Below the pieces are notes generated by a model that was not told where the DNA came from, did no database searches, and was given only the letters and a program-made list of their open reading frames with translations. The position numbers and the translations under genes were made by a program. DNA of 64,000 nucleotides from Spisula solida (lineage: Eukaryota; Mollusca; Bivalvia; Venerida; Mactridae), in assembly GCA_947247005.1 (NCBI GenBank), contig OX365955.1:3110001-3174000 (forward strand). The letters run 5' to 3'. Of this stretch, positions 44,916 to 58,561 are shown piece after piece. The first letter of the stretch is position 1, and every line of letters starts with the position of its first letter.

Positions 44916-47900
44916 TATAATCAGTCATGTACTTAAACATGGGTAGCCGAGAGCAAAACAACAACGGCTTGATTATTAAATAATTAATGCATTCTATATA
45001 GCAACAGTCCAGTTTGTAATTCGTTTGACTTTCTATGGCTTAGTAGCTGTACACTATACCACCCTCAAGGTTGCACCAAAAATTCATTGCTGCTTAATGC
45101 AAAACAGCAGCCGTTTAAATGCTGTAAAATATAGTCATATTCATAGTTTACTTGATATTTGCTTGGCAAAGTAAATTCACAAACAAGTGGTTTTACAATA
45201 CCACAAGACAGGACCGTGTACAAAACTTAACCACTTGCATCTTGTATTTGTTCTGATAAATCGTTAAATGTATGCCATTACTGCGAAACAACCTTTTGTC
45301 AAGACAGCGCAGATCAACATATAAATAATATGGGCCCCAACGGGTCAACAAATTTTCGTACCAGCACATGATAATAAGTTAAACAAAAACTAAAAAAAAA
45401 ACTACTTCCCCTCGCTACTAATGACACACTGGATAGCCAATTACCTTAAAGGGAGATAATATCAGCACAATGATATCCATACAATATCCAAGCTTTTGCC
45501 AGTATGGAAGACCTTTTTGGTAGCCACTTAATTAACAGGACACAGCAACCTTAATCTTTGCAAGCCTACAGCAAATGCAACTGACAAAGGATGGTTATGA
45601 AAGCATAGTAGATGTTACATTACAGCACAAGTTGGAAGTTCTATAAAAACTAACCCTTGTAGACATACCACAAAACTGTGTACTAAACTAATCCAATTGA
45701 TCTACTGTATCAAATTGTAAAGGCAAGCCTTAAATTGAATCTACCAGCAAACCATGAACTAATAACCAGAAATAGATGCCAACTTGTCACTTCTTATAAA
45801 TTAGTCAATGGAGTTGTACAACCAACTCATAATGGACTGTGGAACCATTTTCAAGGTCCTAAATGATGGAACTTGCAAGCAATATGATAGTAGGAGCAAT
45901 AGTAACAGAACATGGTTCATACAAAATTCTCACACCAAATCCATGGACTATTCAAGGTAGAATATGCATTTTCAAGGTGTTTTTCCAAACATTCACCATG
46001 GTTAAAAAGTACGAAAATGTAATAATTCACTGCCACTTTATACTAGTCATACCCGAACGAGCTCAATTATCAAATAACAGTGACATTCACACTCATATAT
46101 TTTAATATGTAATTTAATTATTTTACACAGATAATAAATGTGCCATCTAACAACACCAATAAGCTTTTTAGGATATTTAAGGCTGTTGGCCTGAATTCAA
46201 GAATGTTCAGTTAAATTCAAGAACCATTTTGGCATTTTTTCAAGGTGGCACTAAATTCAAGTACTTTTCAATGTTGAAACCACATTCAAGGCCTGTATGA
46301 ACCTTGCAGAAAAGCACTCTTAACAGTTTATAATATTAATATAACATATAATTATGTACTGTTCATATGCACAGGTGGTTTAACTAACAACATGAATTTA
46401 AAGAAGATATTTTATCGAGACAACAATAAACGAAGAATAACAAAATGTCTCATGACATGTGGTAACAAGCCATTACTTGGCAACTGCTATAAACTAACAA
46501 ATTGTTCTAGATGCATAATTTGGTAAAATGTAAGGGACATAGATAATGAAGTAAATACATATAACTCCGTTATGACTACTGGATTGCACGAGTCTATACC
46601 ATTCATCTATTGATCCTGGCAATTATCACATAACCCTAAACTAACAAATGTCTCCTACCTGGATCATTTACTACCTCAAGTGGCAAATGTCCCTACCAGA
46701 TTAATATCACCTTACTCACCACTTTTGCTTAGCATGTGCATAATAATAGCTTAATGAACATCACATGGGCTTTAGACCAGATACATTCCCTATTCTAATA
46801 ACCTAACTATTTACAAGTTGAAGATAATGTGTAATCACACCAATGCCAAAATAAAAATTGTATCAGTAACTTAGTGAGTAACTCCTTTTCACTCAGCAAT
46901 AGGAAAACTGGTTTGCCTCTCATACCCTTGTGGTGATAGCTATGTCAGGAAAAAAGGTGCTGAGTTGCAAGAACTTGTTTTACACTCGACCTAAAATTAC
47001 TAGTATTACACCCCCATACCACAAACAGTTTTATGTACACACTACCCTGATACACGGGGGACTAAAGCATGCATTTATAACTAGAAGTTACACTAAATAA
47101 TCTAAATCTTTAACAAACCCTCTTTTTATAAAAATTACCACTACAATATCCATAGCTAGGCAACTTAAAATAGGTTGAAATATTGCAACTTGACCCATTA
47201 CCACAGTCAGACAAAGCACACTAATTAATTTCAAATTCCAGTATGTGAACTTTGCTTGAACTAACTATATTTGTGATGAAGTTGCTGTATATTATAATCA
47301 CTGCCTAATATTAAGCACTGAAAATACACCTGTCCCATACCAACATGAGTATGTGTGATTTCACCTCAAAAACATCTTCAATTGATTTAATAAAAACAAT
47401 CTTTAATTTGGTTCAAACCCAGTGCTGGTAATTATACTGACTACAAACAAGCATGTCCACAAAAGTTTCTCTATACAAACTCGGATTGTACATTCTGAGT
47501 AAAACTTACATTTAATGTACTTATGTAACACTCCTATCACAATTCCTTATTAAAAATTAAATATACCACCTGGTTAACGATACTGTTAATTCTACCCGAT
47601 TGTCTCCTGACTGACTCAAGATACCCACACTTCTAACATAAAAGCCATCAAGCAGTCCACACAATTCCTGCTGACTTATACATGATACATCACACAAACC
47701 ATTTCCTTTGCGTTGTGATTAGTACACATTCATGACATTCCTACAAAAAAGATTAGTAGTTGATATTCACAGTACTCGACTTATAAAGACTGAATTACAG
47801 TTTCTACCATTAACACATTCGGTAACACTGCCGAAATTGTTGATATATCCAATCAGACAAGACCCCTGGTAACTATATGTGCAAGCTTAACAGTAACTAA

Positions 47901-48230
47901 ATGGTTAGAAACTGATTTACTAAAATGCAATGAAATTTATATCAAAATTGACGGCATTAATTTTTGGAATTACCATCATAAACATCACAATATAAATTAA
48001 ACAACTTGAATGGAGGAAAATTTGTCAGTTAAATATCCCTGCTGTTTATGCACGATTCATAAAATGTCGCAACAGCCCTTCAATGCGGTACGTGCATATT
48101 TTTATCAAATTTATCAATCTTAAATTAAGGTGACAAGTTTTCAATATAAAATTGAATAGTTATTTTCTAAATCCAAAACCATGTTACAAGGATGCATTCC
48201 ACTAACTCAAAATCACACTTAATGACTTAT
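44916..48230. other. G-poor, gene-free interior of the long tandem element
   Basis: About 3.3 kb with no convincing reading frame. On the + strand C is clearly commoner than G over long stretches, for example around 46400-47700, unlike the flanking sequence. Confidence 0.5.
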
Positions 48231-48372
48231 ACTTTTGTTCCGCAAGTGGAACCATTCGGTAATTGGCAAACTGGCTCTATGTATGTCATTTAACTAGCCA
48301 TACTTTTGTTCTGCAAGTGGAACCATTCGGTAATTGGCAAACTGGCTCTATGTATGTCATTTAACTAGCCAT
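48231..48372. repeat. 71-bp tandem duplication
   Basis: Two adjacent copies (48231-48301 and 48302-48372) that differ at one visible position (CCGCAAG versus CTGCAAG). Confidence 0.95.
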
Positions 48373-48572
48373 ATGATTCCATATATAATATTTATTTTGA
48401 TATAACCTAAGCATCACTTATACACATGCAAATGTGTAGATACAGCCCGAGTTAACGTGCACAAGCCAAGGGCTCAATTTCAGTCAACAATTCAGGATAG
48501 ACAATATAATTATATACAAACTAAATCCAATGGGAAAAAGAAATAAAAATTATACGCCTTATCCTTCAATTT

Positions 48573-48939
48573 AATAGATTCTATCCTCCATGATGATCAT
48601 TGATGCCATATCTCTGCATTCGGTGTTTCCATCACAATCCACAATAAAGCCTCCGTTCAGTATGCACCAACCTAAAGTCTTGGCCAAATTGTGAAAGAAG
48701 AAAAATATAAATATAGCCATAAAAGTATAATTATCTAACAATAATGAATACATATTTAATAAGTTATTTCTCTTCATGCATAATAAAACTTTACACACAT
48801 TAGCCTGATAAGGTGGGCTGCATGAAGGTAATGATATGATTATATCTCTAACACAGCCCCGTTGATATATCGCCAACTTTTCCAAAAGTTCACTGGTGGC
48901 AATGCTCGGATAAGAACACTCTGTCTGAATAACTCGCAC
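48573..48939 (-). CDS. Uncharacterised 122-residue minus-strand frame
   Basis: Open from 48939 to a TAA at about 48571. It is cysteine-rich at both ends (CSYPSIATSELLEKL; LGWCILNGGFIVDCDGNTEC) with a hydrophobic middle (FMAIFIFFFFH) that may be intronic. A CTTTAG acceptor near 48680 could make the last 35 codons a terminal exon. No family recognised; it may be chance. Confidence 0.2.
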
Positions 48940-49786
48940 CTACACCTGGCTACAGGCACTACATCCACCAGACGCTCTTCGATTGTTCATGGCAGAACTT
49001 ATTCAATATAAATAAATCCCCAAGTAGGCTACGCCTTAGTTCATATTATCCAAAACATCATTCACTTGATTTGAATCAGTATAGCCTTCGAAGGCCTAAA
49101 TGCGTTTACCTTAAAGTTCAAGCTTGGACGGTCTGTTAATACCAAGTCGGAATCAAATAGCACAAGGGCCTACTCTGGTCAGCAATCTGCAGTGATGTTT
49201 AATATCTGCCACCAGGTTAACCAATAACCATACATAATTTATCATGGGGAACAACTCTGTACATCAAGCTACGAGTGACGTCATAAATCATAAAATGACG
49301 TCATCCCATATCAATGCAATTTCAGGGGCGTATTTGGTGGTTGTGTTTGGGGTCCTCAACATTGTAAAAATGTGCGACTTTATGTCATTTTGGCCGAATT
49401 TATCATTTTACTTTCCGTATAAATTAATGTACGCACGCGTGTACGTCCGCATCGCTGGCTACGCCACTGAATTATGTAATAAAATGACAATTCAGCGTGT
49501 CATATTCTTTAGAATGTTCAGATCTACCGTACTAAACAATAGCTATCTGCATATAAACACAACTACATGTCAATCATGATAATCTAAACAGACAGACAAA
49601 AACCTTGACCATGAATGATGCAATCGAATTCGTCTGTTCCATCTCGATTGTTGAAATCATCTAAAATCAGATATAAAATAATACCATCCAGACCTCAACC
49701 TGACACATCAGTTGTCACCAAACCTTCATCTAGCAGCATCCACAATTAATACCACAATTTACAGTAACAAGCAGGATATAGATCAC

Positions 49787-49963
49787 ATTAAAGAAATGAA
49801 AGACCAGTCTCTCATTTTTATTTTAAGAAAGGAAAGCGGTGCGCATGTAACTTACGCAATGTGAAAATCACTAAAGGTTAAAACCCTTAAATGTTTAGGT
49901 TCAAGACAATAAATGTTTGGCCGCCTCAAAATAAAATCACCTATCCTGAAGTGATAGCTGCCA
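49787..49963. repeat. Block B, copy 2
   Basis: Second identical copy, 5.5 kb downstream of the first. Confidence 0.95.
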
Positions 49964-50218
49964 GTATTTGTCTATTTACCGGATGATCAGGAAAAAAGTT
50001 TTGGGAGAGATAATGTGACTTTAACGATTTCCCATCCGAATGTTTATAAATTCAAAAAGTGACAATTTTCAATGCGAGATAGAAAACATTTTTAAGAAAT
50101 ACTTTTTTAATTGGAAGATTATTTGTTTCTCTAACATACAATTGTTTTCTGACATGATTATTTCAATTTGAGCCCCGTCCTGTCCCTACTTACCATAATT
50201 CAAGCATAATGCCATATT

Positions 50219-53200
50219 GTACCACGTTCAGGCTATCATCATTTTCTCTAAAAACAAAATAGCCGGTACCAATTTTTCATTTGTTCACCCCGTGTACCCC
50301 GATAAGACGTGCTAGCCTGAATACTGCTGTGTTAGCCTACCGCATAAAATTCAACATTCAAGAGATTAGGTATTTTGTGCCTGTTTCATTTATTTCGTGT
50401 CTACACCAGTAAAACGAAGAACGTGTACATGTGCAGTGGTTCTTCCTCGACACGAAGATGTGTTTTTTTTCGATCACCAAACGTCACATTATATTTTAAA
50501 TTTAATAAATGTGTCAAAAAGTCAGCAGTTTGGTCTTTAAAAAATAATTAAAAATACTTATAGACCGCGGAGAAAGCTCAAATTTCATGAATATGTAGTG
50601 ATATAATAGTAGCATATTTATTCGCATTGATGTATGCACTGGTATCATTATCGTTCTTGAAAATGACAGGTTTTCCGCGCTCGGTGGCATAAAATGGATA
50701 GTGCACGAGTTATATGGTGAACTTGTCTAGATACTGCCCGAGTCGTAGATGAATACTGCCCTTGTTGCTCACAGTCTTAATGTTTTAGGACTGAAAACAA
50801 CATTTTCACGACACAATTTTCATACAACAATTCTTGTCTATCTATATAAAACATGTATTTAGTTTTAATTGCATTGATCTGCTGAATTTAATATAAATCC
50901 CCATATAATATACTGTCTAAATCCCGTGTACCATTTTCTTAATCTTTATGTTTACGCATGGTTTTCGTCCCGTTAACGTATGAGCAAAATCACCGTTTTT
51001 ATGCTATAATATATAATTATACATCATTTATTTCCACTGCGGTATACCGTAAACCGGATATTGCTAGTGAATGGGAGTAATGTTATCGATTTTCGCGACA
51101 TTATAGTGTTCACTGGGATTAGTTCAGAGACGATAATTTCCAAATTACTGACTACTTTCTTCATCTCAACTAGGTTTTAATGTATTCGGATATTTTCATA
51201 ACTTTATAGTACGCCATATTATAACAGGTATTTTTCATAGAAGTGTTCAAATTACTCAGTTATTGTCCGCTGCTCACTCGCAAACTTTGCCCAAAACAAT
51301 TTAAATGCGTTTGAACTGGGCATTCTAGTTATACTGAACTTTAATTTCTTAAGTCCAAATTTCATAAAAAAATGACTGAACTTCAACAAAGATACACACC
51401 AAAATACAAATGTAGATAAGTGCGTGTACAGCGTACTGATATTTACTACATACAGAGTATTGCACATTAGCTCACTCTTATTAAACTAGGAAATCAACCA
51501 AAAATAATGCTTAGTACCAATTTTACATTATAACTATTTTTATGAACCTCAGAAGAGTGAATTCGAATATTTGAGTGCTGAGTGTAGGTATTGATTGTAA
51601 TTTTGAACAATACAAAAAAGCGTCCATATCATAGTTAAAATAAGTATATCTCAAAATTGTGTACATATACAGTATTACATTTAAAATCTCGAGGGACCCA
51701 CCTCAGAATTCGTCATTCCAGCATGTGTTATGTACATGTAGTTTTTACACTCTCAACATAATTATATAGACAAAATAAGTAATATATCTGGTTATACCTA
51801 GCATTTACTAAATTTCCGTGAGCAATACTCCGTACACTGAACAGCAATACTCTGTACAACAGTGAGCAATACTAATGCAATACTAAAATTCTCAAAATGC
51901 ACCGTTATTTATGACTCCGTTCCTGGTAAAACATTAACAACATATTATGCTTGGTCACTGGGATGTTCTTTTGCTCGATTCAAATTGTGTAGCTTAACGA
52001 GGAATTTAAATAAAAACATCTTTATTTGACAGACCCAGCATATGTTTTGCGTGAGGAACGATACGAGTTTGGTCTTTTAAATGCCCTTTTAAGCAGTCCC
52101 TGGTGGTCGTTTGCCGGTAGATACTTTTGTATAAAATTCAACATTCAACACACACAGAAAGACAAAACAGCGTCCCTGAACTTACCCTGTTGTGCACTGG
52201 AAGGTTGCGAAAATGGATAACATTACTCACCTTACTAGTAATAGCCGTTGTACTGTATACCGCAGTGTTTCCGCATTCTTGTTGACGGAATAGGCCGGAC
52301 ACATGTATTCAATGTTTTTTATAATATTATCAATAGCCATGCGAATAAATGTGTAGATGGTAGGCCGATAGGCATCGTTCAATCGTGAGCGGGCTTGTTA
52401 GTACTTCAAGACAACATACAGCGGGGCTTCTCTTTTACATTTTGGGAGAGCATTGTTAGTAGGGGTTATTATGTCTAGGGGACTAGTGGTTTCAAAATAC
52501 ACATATGGACCTACTCGCAAGTAAAGTGACGTGGAAAATAATTAACGGAAAGTGATATATTGGGTTCGCATGAGCGGATCAAGCAGACGCTCTGTATAGA
52601 ATGAACAATCTGGCTTCTCATGTCTTCAACTCTCATAGTGATAACAGGTAGCTCAATGCGCTCTTTACTCGATTTATGTAATTGCTTGTAGATTTTACTC
52701 GTAGATTCTACTCGTAAGTAGACAGACTTACAGTACGATACTGGCACCTGTGATTTTACAGGTAACAATGATGCCGAACAATATTATTATATTTTTATCT
52801 CTAGTAAGAACTATGTAGATTTCATCCCATGAAAATGTTAAATTATCTATTCGAGGCCTGCATTTATCCATGAAACAAGTATTTAAACAGACAACACAGG
52901 CAGTATAATAATTGTTTTACAGTGGACATGTGCAGTACCTACGGTAAAACTCGTGCACTATCCATTTTATGCCACTAAGTGCGGAAAACCTGTCATTTTT
53001 AGAAAGATGCCGATGCCAGTGCATACATCAATATGATGAAATATGCTACTATTATTTCACTACATGTTCATGAAATTTGAGCGTTCTCCGCGGTTTATAA
53101 GTATTTTTAATTATTTTTTAAAGACCAAACTGCTGACTTTTTGACACATTTATTAAGTTTAAAATATAATGTGACGTTTGTGATCGAAAAAAAACACATC

Positions 53201-53459
53201 TTCGTGTCGAGGAAGAACCACTGCACATGTACACGTTCTTCGTTTTACTGGTGTAGACACGAAATAAATGAAACAGGCACAAAATACCTAATCTCTTGAA
53301 TGTTGAATTTTATGCGGTAGGCTAACACAGCAGTATTCAGGCTAGCACGTCTTATCGGGGTACACGGGGTGTATACGTGTTTTTCAAAATTGGTACCGGC
53401 TATTTTGTTTAATTGACGAATCGTTTCAGAAAAAATGATGACAACCTGAACGTGGCACA
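50219..53459. mobile_element. 3.2-kb element with about 500-bp terminal inverted repeats
   Basis: The left arm, about 50219-50712, and the right arm, about 52948-53459, are reverse complements with scattered differences. Tips read CCACGTTCAGG. Landmarks inside both arms include AGCAGTTTGGTCTTTAAA and CCTCGACACGAAGATGTG. The 2.2-kb centre is AT-rich with only short open frames, so the element is non-autonomous as seen. No target duplication is obvious. Confidence 0.85.
50713..52947. other. Centre of the 3.2-kb inverted-repeat element
   Basis: AT-rich and without a recognisable gene. A 64-codon + frame ends at 52220 (PCCALEGCENG) and a 71-codon minus frame spans 51252-51467; neither is recognised. 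Confidence 0.5.
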
Positions 53460-53879
53460 TCTTGATGCATACACTGCACCACTTGGTTTTTAGAAATCAC
53501 AATGTGATAGATAGAAAATCAAATATTTACCTCTCCAAACGCGATTTAAGAGCCGTGCCAAGTAACAGTTTTTCCAGTTCTAAAAATAGACGATGTACAC
53601 AGTGGTTGTTGTTGTCATTATAGATACACAATGTGGTTTTTTTAATAAAGTCTGTCGGAAAACAAAGGGTATGCGTTTTTCGATAACATGCAGTTCATAC
53701 CTTTGTTTTCTTTTGTACCATTTGCTTAAAATAATAGCTGACAATATCTGTCTTTGCAGCATAATAATGTACCAATAGTCCATGAGCCACCAATAGAAGA
53801 CCCTCCCCCCCCCCCTAGGGAATTTTGGTCACTATATTTTTCTGAAAGCATATGGTCCCTGCAGTATTTTCCTGAAGTC

Positions 53880-54480
53880 TGCACTTTGGCCATTGGGGCG
53901 TTAAGATTTTTTGGGGAAAAACGTCAAAAAATATAAACGAAAAGTACAAATTTTCGGAATCGGTTAACTACAATCTTATTTATTATGTTATTTTAAAATA
54001 AATCTCTGTAACAGGTAGATATTAATCTGTCCTATCTAGACTGAAAAAATCAGAGTGCTGCTATTGTGCAAAATGGCTTTTTTGGGGTAAAACGCTAAAA
54101 AGTGCGAATTTTTGGAATCTGTGGCCTGCATTGGCATTTATTTATTTATTTTTATAAAAAAATACTCTAATTGAAAGATGTTATAGTGCAGTTCATACTG
54201 CAAAAAATTAAAGCCATGTTATTACGCAAAGTGTGATATTTTTGGGGTAAAACATCAAAAAATATAAACCGAAAAGTGGGAATATTAGGAATCTGTAGAT
54301 TACAATAAAACCATTCCTATGATAATTTTTTGTAACTAAATAATATTAATGTGATAAATTTGTAGTAACATGCAGTTTAAGATTTCAAATATATATTGCC
54401 AGATGAGATACTTTGGGGGAAAATTACAAAAATAATAAATGGAAAGTGTGATTTTTGGGAATTGGTGTCCTAGTTGTAAC
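53880..54480 (+). repeat. Left sub-repeats of the foldback-like element
   Basis: About three to four diverged copies of an AT-rich unit of roughly 180 bp, each with TTTTGGGG(T/A)AAAA(C/A) and a GGAAT(C/T)(G/T)G tail. Confidence 0.7.
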
Positions 54481-54489
54481 TTACGACCA

Positions 54490-57015
54490 TCGGGTACGGA
54501 TATTCCTAGTCCTAATGGGTATTCAAAATTACATTCTAACCATATATAGGCAGTTCTGGTACTGTTGTGTAAATTATTATATTTTCACTTTTTGTTTGTT
54601 TTTGTAAATATGTTGTCTTTGCCATGATTTATCATGTCTTTATAAATGGCCAAAGGCAAATGTTTTGCCGATTGCTAATAAACTGTAACTGTATTATTAA
54701 ACCACTAAGTACATCCATACCTAGTCCTAATTGGTACATACGAATAACCATTACATGCAATATTGGTTCTATTTGGCACTAAACAACCCTATTCAGACAT
54801 CAGTTGTCCTATCGGGTATTAACTACCACCATGCATAGACAGTCCTAGTCTAATTTGATAGCATAGCCAATACCATTTGATATTCAAAACCACCATACTT
54901 ATACAGATATTGCTGGTCAGGCTGGGTACCCATAACCACTGGTAGGTACATTCATTCCTCATCTCAATGGGTAGTCACACTTACCATGTTCTAATTGGGT
55001 ACTCGTAACTGCTTATTGAAGTACATACATGCCCAGTCATAGTGGTGACTTACATATCCATATACAGACATTCCTGGTCCTATTTGATACTCTAAACCAC
55101 CATGTACAGGCATTATAGGTGCAATTGGGTACTCATTTCCACCATGTACATATATTGCTGGTCGTATAGGATACTCATAACCACTAGGTTTAGACATTCT
55201 CGTTGGATACTGCCGATCATCAATTGACAACTCAGGTACGCCATGTGGCTACATGCTTGGCCTTATTGACCACTCATAACATATGTACTACTCGAAACCT
55301 TCATGTACGAAATCAGTTGTCCGATTGGGAACTACCAACTACTAGGTGCGACCATTTGTTATCCTATTGGGTAAACACTACCCCGTGTACAGACTGTGAT
55401 GTTCTTATTGGATACTCATACATACATTCCTAGTCATAATGGGTACCCCAACTACCATGTACATGCATGCCTGGTCCTATTGAATACACAAAACCACAAT
55501 GTACAGACATTTGTGACTGGGTTGGGCACTAACAACCACTAGGTGCAGTCATATGTTGTTCTATTTGGTCACTGCTACCACCATCTACAGGCAGTCCTGG
55601 CCCTATCAGGGATACATAACCACTAGATGCATACATCATAGTCCTAGTGGGTACTCAAAACCACTATGTTCATGCATAAGTGGTATAATCGAGTCCTCAC
55701 AGCCACTATACTCAGCCATTATTGGTCCCTGTGGGTACTGACTACCATGCATATACATACATTCCTGGTCGTATAGGGTGCCAACAACCACGATTATCAG
55801 ACATTCATGTTTAGGATAGATACTGAACATCATCATGTTAAGACATCTCTCAATCACTAGTTACATACATTATTGGTCTTATTGAGTACAGACAACTATT
55901 GAGATCACCCATTCCTTGTCCTATTGACACCATGTAGACATTCCTGGTCTTTAAAATTCAGCAGTGAACATACCTAACCCTCAGCTGTGACAATTTATTT
56001 CATCAAATTGGGTAATCACTAACCCCATGTACATGAAGCATGGTCTAATTAGATACTCATATCGACTAGGTACATACATTTCAAGTCCTAGTGGGTACCC
56101 ACAACTATCATGTCCCATGCATTCCTTGCCCTATTGGATACTCCAAACCACAATGTACAGACAATTGCAAACGGGTTAGGTACTAACAACCACAAGGAGT
56201 GGTCATTTTTTGTCTGATTGGGTCATGATTACCACGATGTACAGACAGTCCTGACTTTATTAGGTACTCATAACCACTGGATACATACATTCCTAGACTA
56301 AGTGGGTACCCGTAACCACCATGTACATGCATAAAAAGTGTGATAAAGTACTTGCAGCTACAATACAGAACCGTTATAGGTCCTGTTGGGTACCCACCAC
56401 CATCATTTACTAGTACATGTACATACATTCATGGTAATACTATTATTTGGTATGCATAGCCACTATTCCGGATCCTGTTATGTACATACATTACTGGTCT
56501 TGTTGGGTACAAACAGCCATTAGGAGCACCCATTCCTCGTCCTATTGACGACTTAGTGCCTAAGTAGAACATTCCTGGTCTTGTTAGGCAATCATAAACA
56601 CTGGGTAAATCAGTCCTAGTCCATGTATGTATTCACGACCACCTTGCACATAAACGCCTAGTCTTATTAGGTACTCATAACCATTAGGTACATCCATCCT
56701 AGTCCTAATGGGTACCCACAACCACCGTGTTCATGCATACTTGGTTGTATTTGGTACTCATAACCATTAGGTGCATCAATTAGAGGGTACCCAATACCAC
56801 TAGGTACAGGTATTTATGGTGCTGTAGGGTACTGACACACACCATGAGCAGACAGTACTACTGGATACACACATCCATGGTCTTATAGGATGTGCACTAT
56901 CATGTGGTATCTCATTTATTGCACTATGTGTACTGGCAACTACAAGGTTGAGAGATTCCTGGTCCTCTTGGATACTCACAACCACCCAGAACATCCATTC
57001 CTGACACAACCATGA
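54490..57015 (-). repeat. 42-bp minisatellite, about 60 decayed copies
   Basis: The + consensus is close to CCATGTACATACATTCCTGG followed by TCCTATTGGGTACTCACAAC. On the minus strand the unit reads as a 14-residue repeat like GYEYPIGPGMYVHG, visible over several copies at 55000-55180, 55636-55850 and 56183-56428. Indels shift the frame many times. Confidence 0.85.
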
Positions 57016-57474
57016 TGCACAGCCATTGTGTCACAAGGAATAGCTGTACAATAACATTTGGAAAAAAATGAATGTATATTTACCCCACCCACTCTTGTAA
57101 AATACATGTAAGTATAATTTAACACAATCCATACAAATGTTACTGATGCCAACTATAACATACATTGCAAACAAAGTGAAAAATGGAAATAGATTTCAAA
57201 ATCATATTGTGAGTACTTGTAAATAAGTAGAACGGCTGTTTTCAATACTTTAGTCATTTTGGCGGCCATTTTGATGGCCATTTTCCATTATAGACCCACC
57301 GTTTGTGCATTTAAATGTTAAAATACATTTTGGGAATATGCCTTTATTGGTATTCAAAATTGCAATTAAAATACAGTAAGGCACAATGTGTTATAGCATA
57401 GTTAAGTGAATACATCGTTACAATTTGTACACCATTTAAAAGCAGGGGAGATAATCTTATTTTTGCTTTTCCTG

Positions 57475-58190
57475 CTGAAAGCCCCAATGTCTGAAGTGCA
57501 GACTTTGGGAAAAGTATTGGTAGGTCAAAGCCTTTCATAATTACCAATAAAGTGTACCGATTCTCAAAATTTGCACTTTTTCATGTATTTTTTTAATGTT
57601 TTACCCCAAAAATATCCCATTTGCATAATAACACGGGACTAAAATTTTGCAGACTTAAACTATGATTTAATATCAACCCATGAAAGTGTTTAATTACAAA
57701 ATAACTTACTAAATGTGATAGTAATTAACCAATTCCAGAAATTAACACTTTCGTTCATATTTTTAACGTTTTACCCCAAAAAATCTTAACGCCCCAATGT
57801 CTGAAGTGCAGACTTTGGGAAAAGTAGTGGTAGGTCAAAGCCTTTCATAATAACCAAAAAAAAAGATCAATGACATTGTATTCTGCCATTAAAGTGTACC
57901 GATTCTCAAAAGTTGCACTTTTTTATGTATTTTTTAATGTTTTACCCCAAAAATATCCCATTTTGCATAATTACACGGGACTAAAATTTTGCAGACTTAA
58001 ACTATGAGTTAATATCAACCCATGAAAGTGTTTAATTACAAAATAACTTACTAAATGTGATAGTAATTAACCAATTCCAGAAATTCACACTTTCGTTCAT
58101 ATTTTTAACGTTTTACCCAAAAAAATCTTAACGCCCCAACGGCCAAAGTGCAGACTTTGGAAAAATACTCTACTGGTCATACGCTTTCAG
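57475..58190 (-). repeat. Right sub-repeats of the foldback-like element
   Basis: Two long, nearly identical blocks about 310 bp apart (ATGTCTGAAGTGCAGACTTT at 57488 and again near 57798) plus a partial third. They are inverted relative to the left sub-repeats. Confidence 0.85.
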
Positions 58191-58313
58191 AAAAATATAG
58201 TGTCCGAGATTCCCTAGGGGGGGGAGGGTTTACCCCACTGGCCCATGGACTAAAAACTAGATGTTGCTAAATACATTGTACTGTATATTTGTTAGTTTAT
58301 TAGACTAAATTAT

Positions 58314-58561
58314 TTAGGTCGATTGTGAAACAAGTTTTTCCAACTTAAATTAATCACTCTCGACACCTCATTCCTGATGTTATCCATCGCCACGAGGGTA
58401 TAAGAGAAGAGAAGCCAGTTTCCCTTTTATACAGAGCGTCTAGCAAGGGAATTTATGGTACCATTTTTATTTCGTCTTTGGTATGACGCAGCCTGGGATC
58501 GAACCCGAGGCCTCCCCCACTCGAAACGAACGTTCAACCACTAGGCTATCGGGAGGCGGTT
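58314..58561 (-). mobile_element. tRNA-derived SINE, family 2, copy 2
   Basis: Nearly identical to the copy at 17073, with head TAGCCTAGTGG and GGTTCGATCCC. It sits about 60 bp outside the right end of the 4.5-kb foldback-like element. Confidence 0.9.

Larger units (their letters stand above)
44256..49963. mobile_element. Long member (5.7 kb) of the tandem element pair
   Basis: It begins with block A (44256-44551) directly abutting the end of the previous copy and ends with block B (49787-49963). Its 5.2-kb interior differs from the short member and includes a TTCAA-type microsatellite (44706-44915), a 71-bp duplication and a long G-poor stretch on the + strand. No transposase, helicase or reverse transcriptase is recognised. 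Identical ends with different interiors and head-to-tail placement resemble non-autonomous Helitrons, but the canonical CTRR end is not evident. Confidence 0.6.
53776..58252. mobile_element. 4.5-kb foldback-like element with minisatellite core
   Basis: Ends are inverted repeats of about 200 bp starting TAGTCCATG(A/G)GCCA and including an 8-11-bp C run, CTAGGGAAT, CTATATTTTTCTGAAAGC and GGGGCGTTAAGATTTTT. Inside each arm are further copies of an AT-rich unit with TTTTGGGGTAAAACGT (53890-54440 left; 57540-58190 right, inverted). The centre is a 2.5-kb array of 42-bp repeats. No gene is visible. The layout matches foldback-type elements by structure only. Confidence 0.75.

Noticed and set aside
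49244..49579. 111-codon + frame as a gene
   Set aside because: No recognisable domain; it lies inside the long tandem element and lacks splice context.
54991..56428. Minus-strand frames with GYEYPI repeats as a live protein gene
   Set aside because: Frames break every few copies and there is no start or splice context. Treated as a decayed minisatellite, with a coding origin only as a hypothesis.
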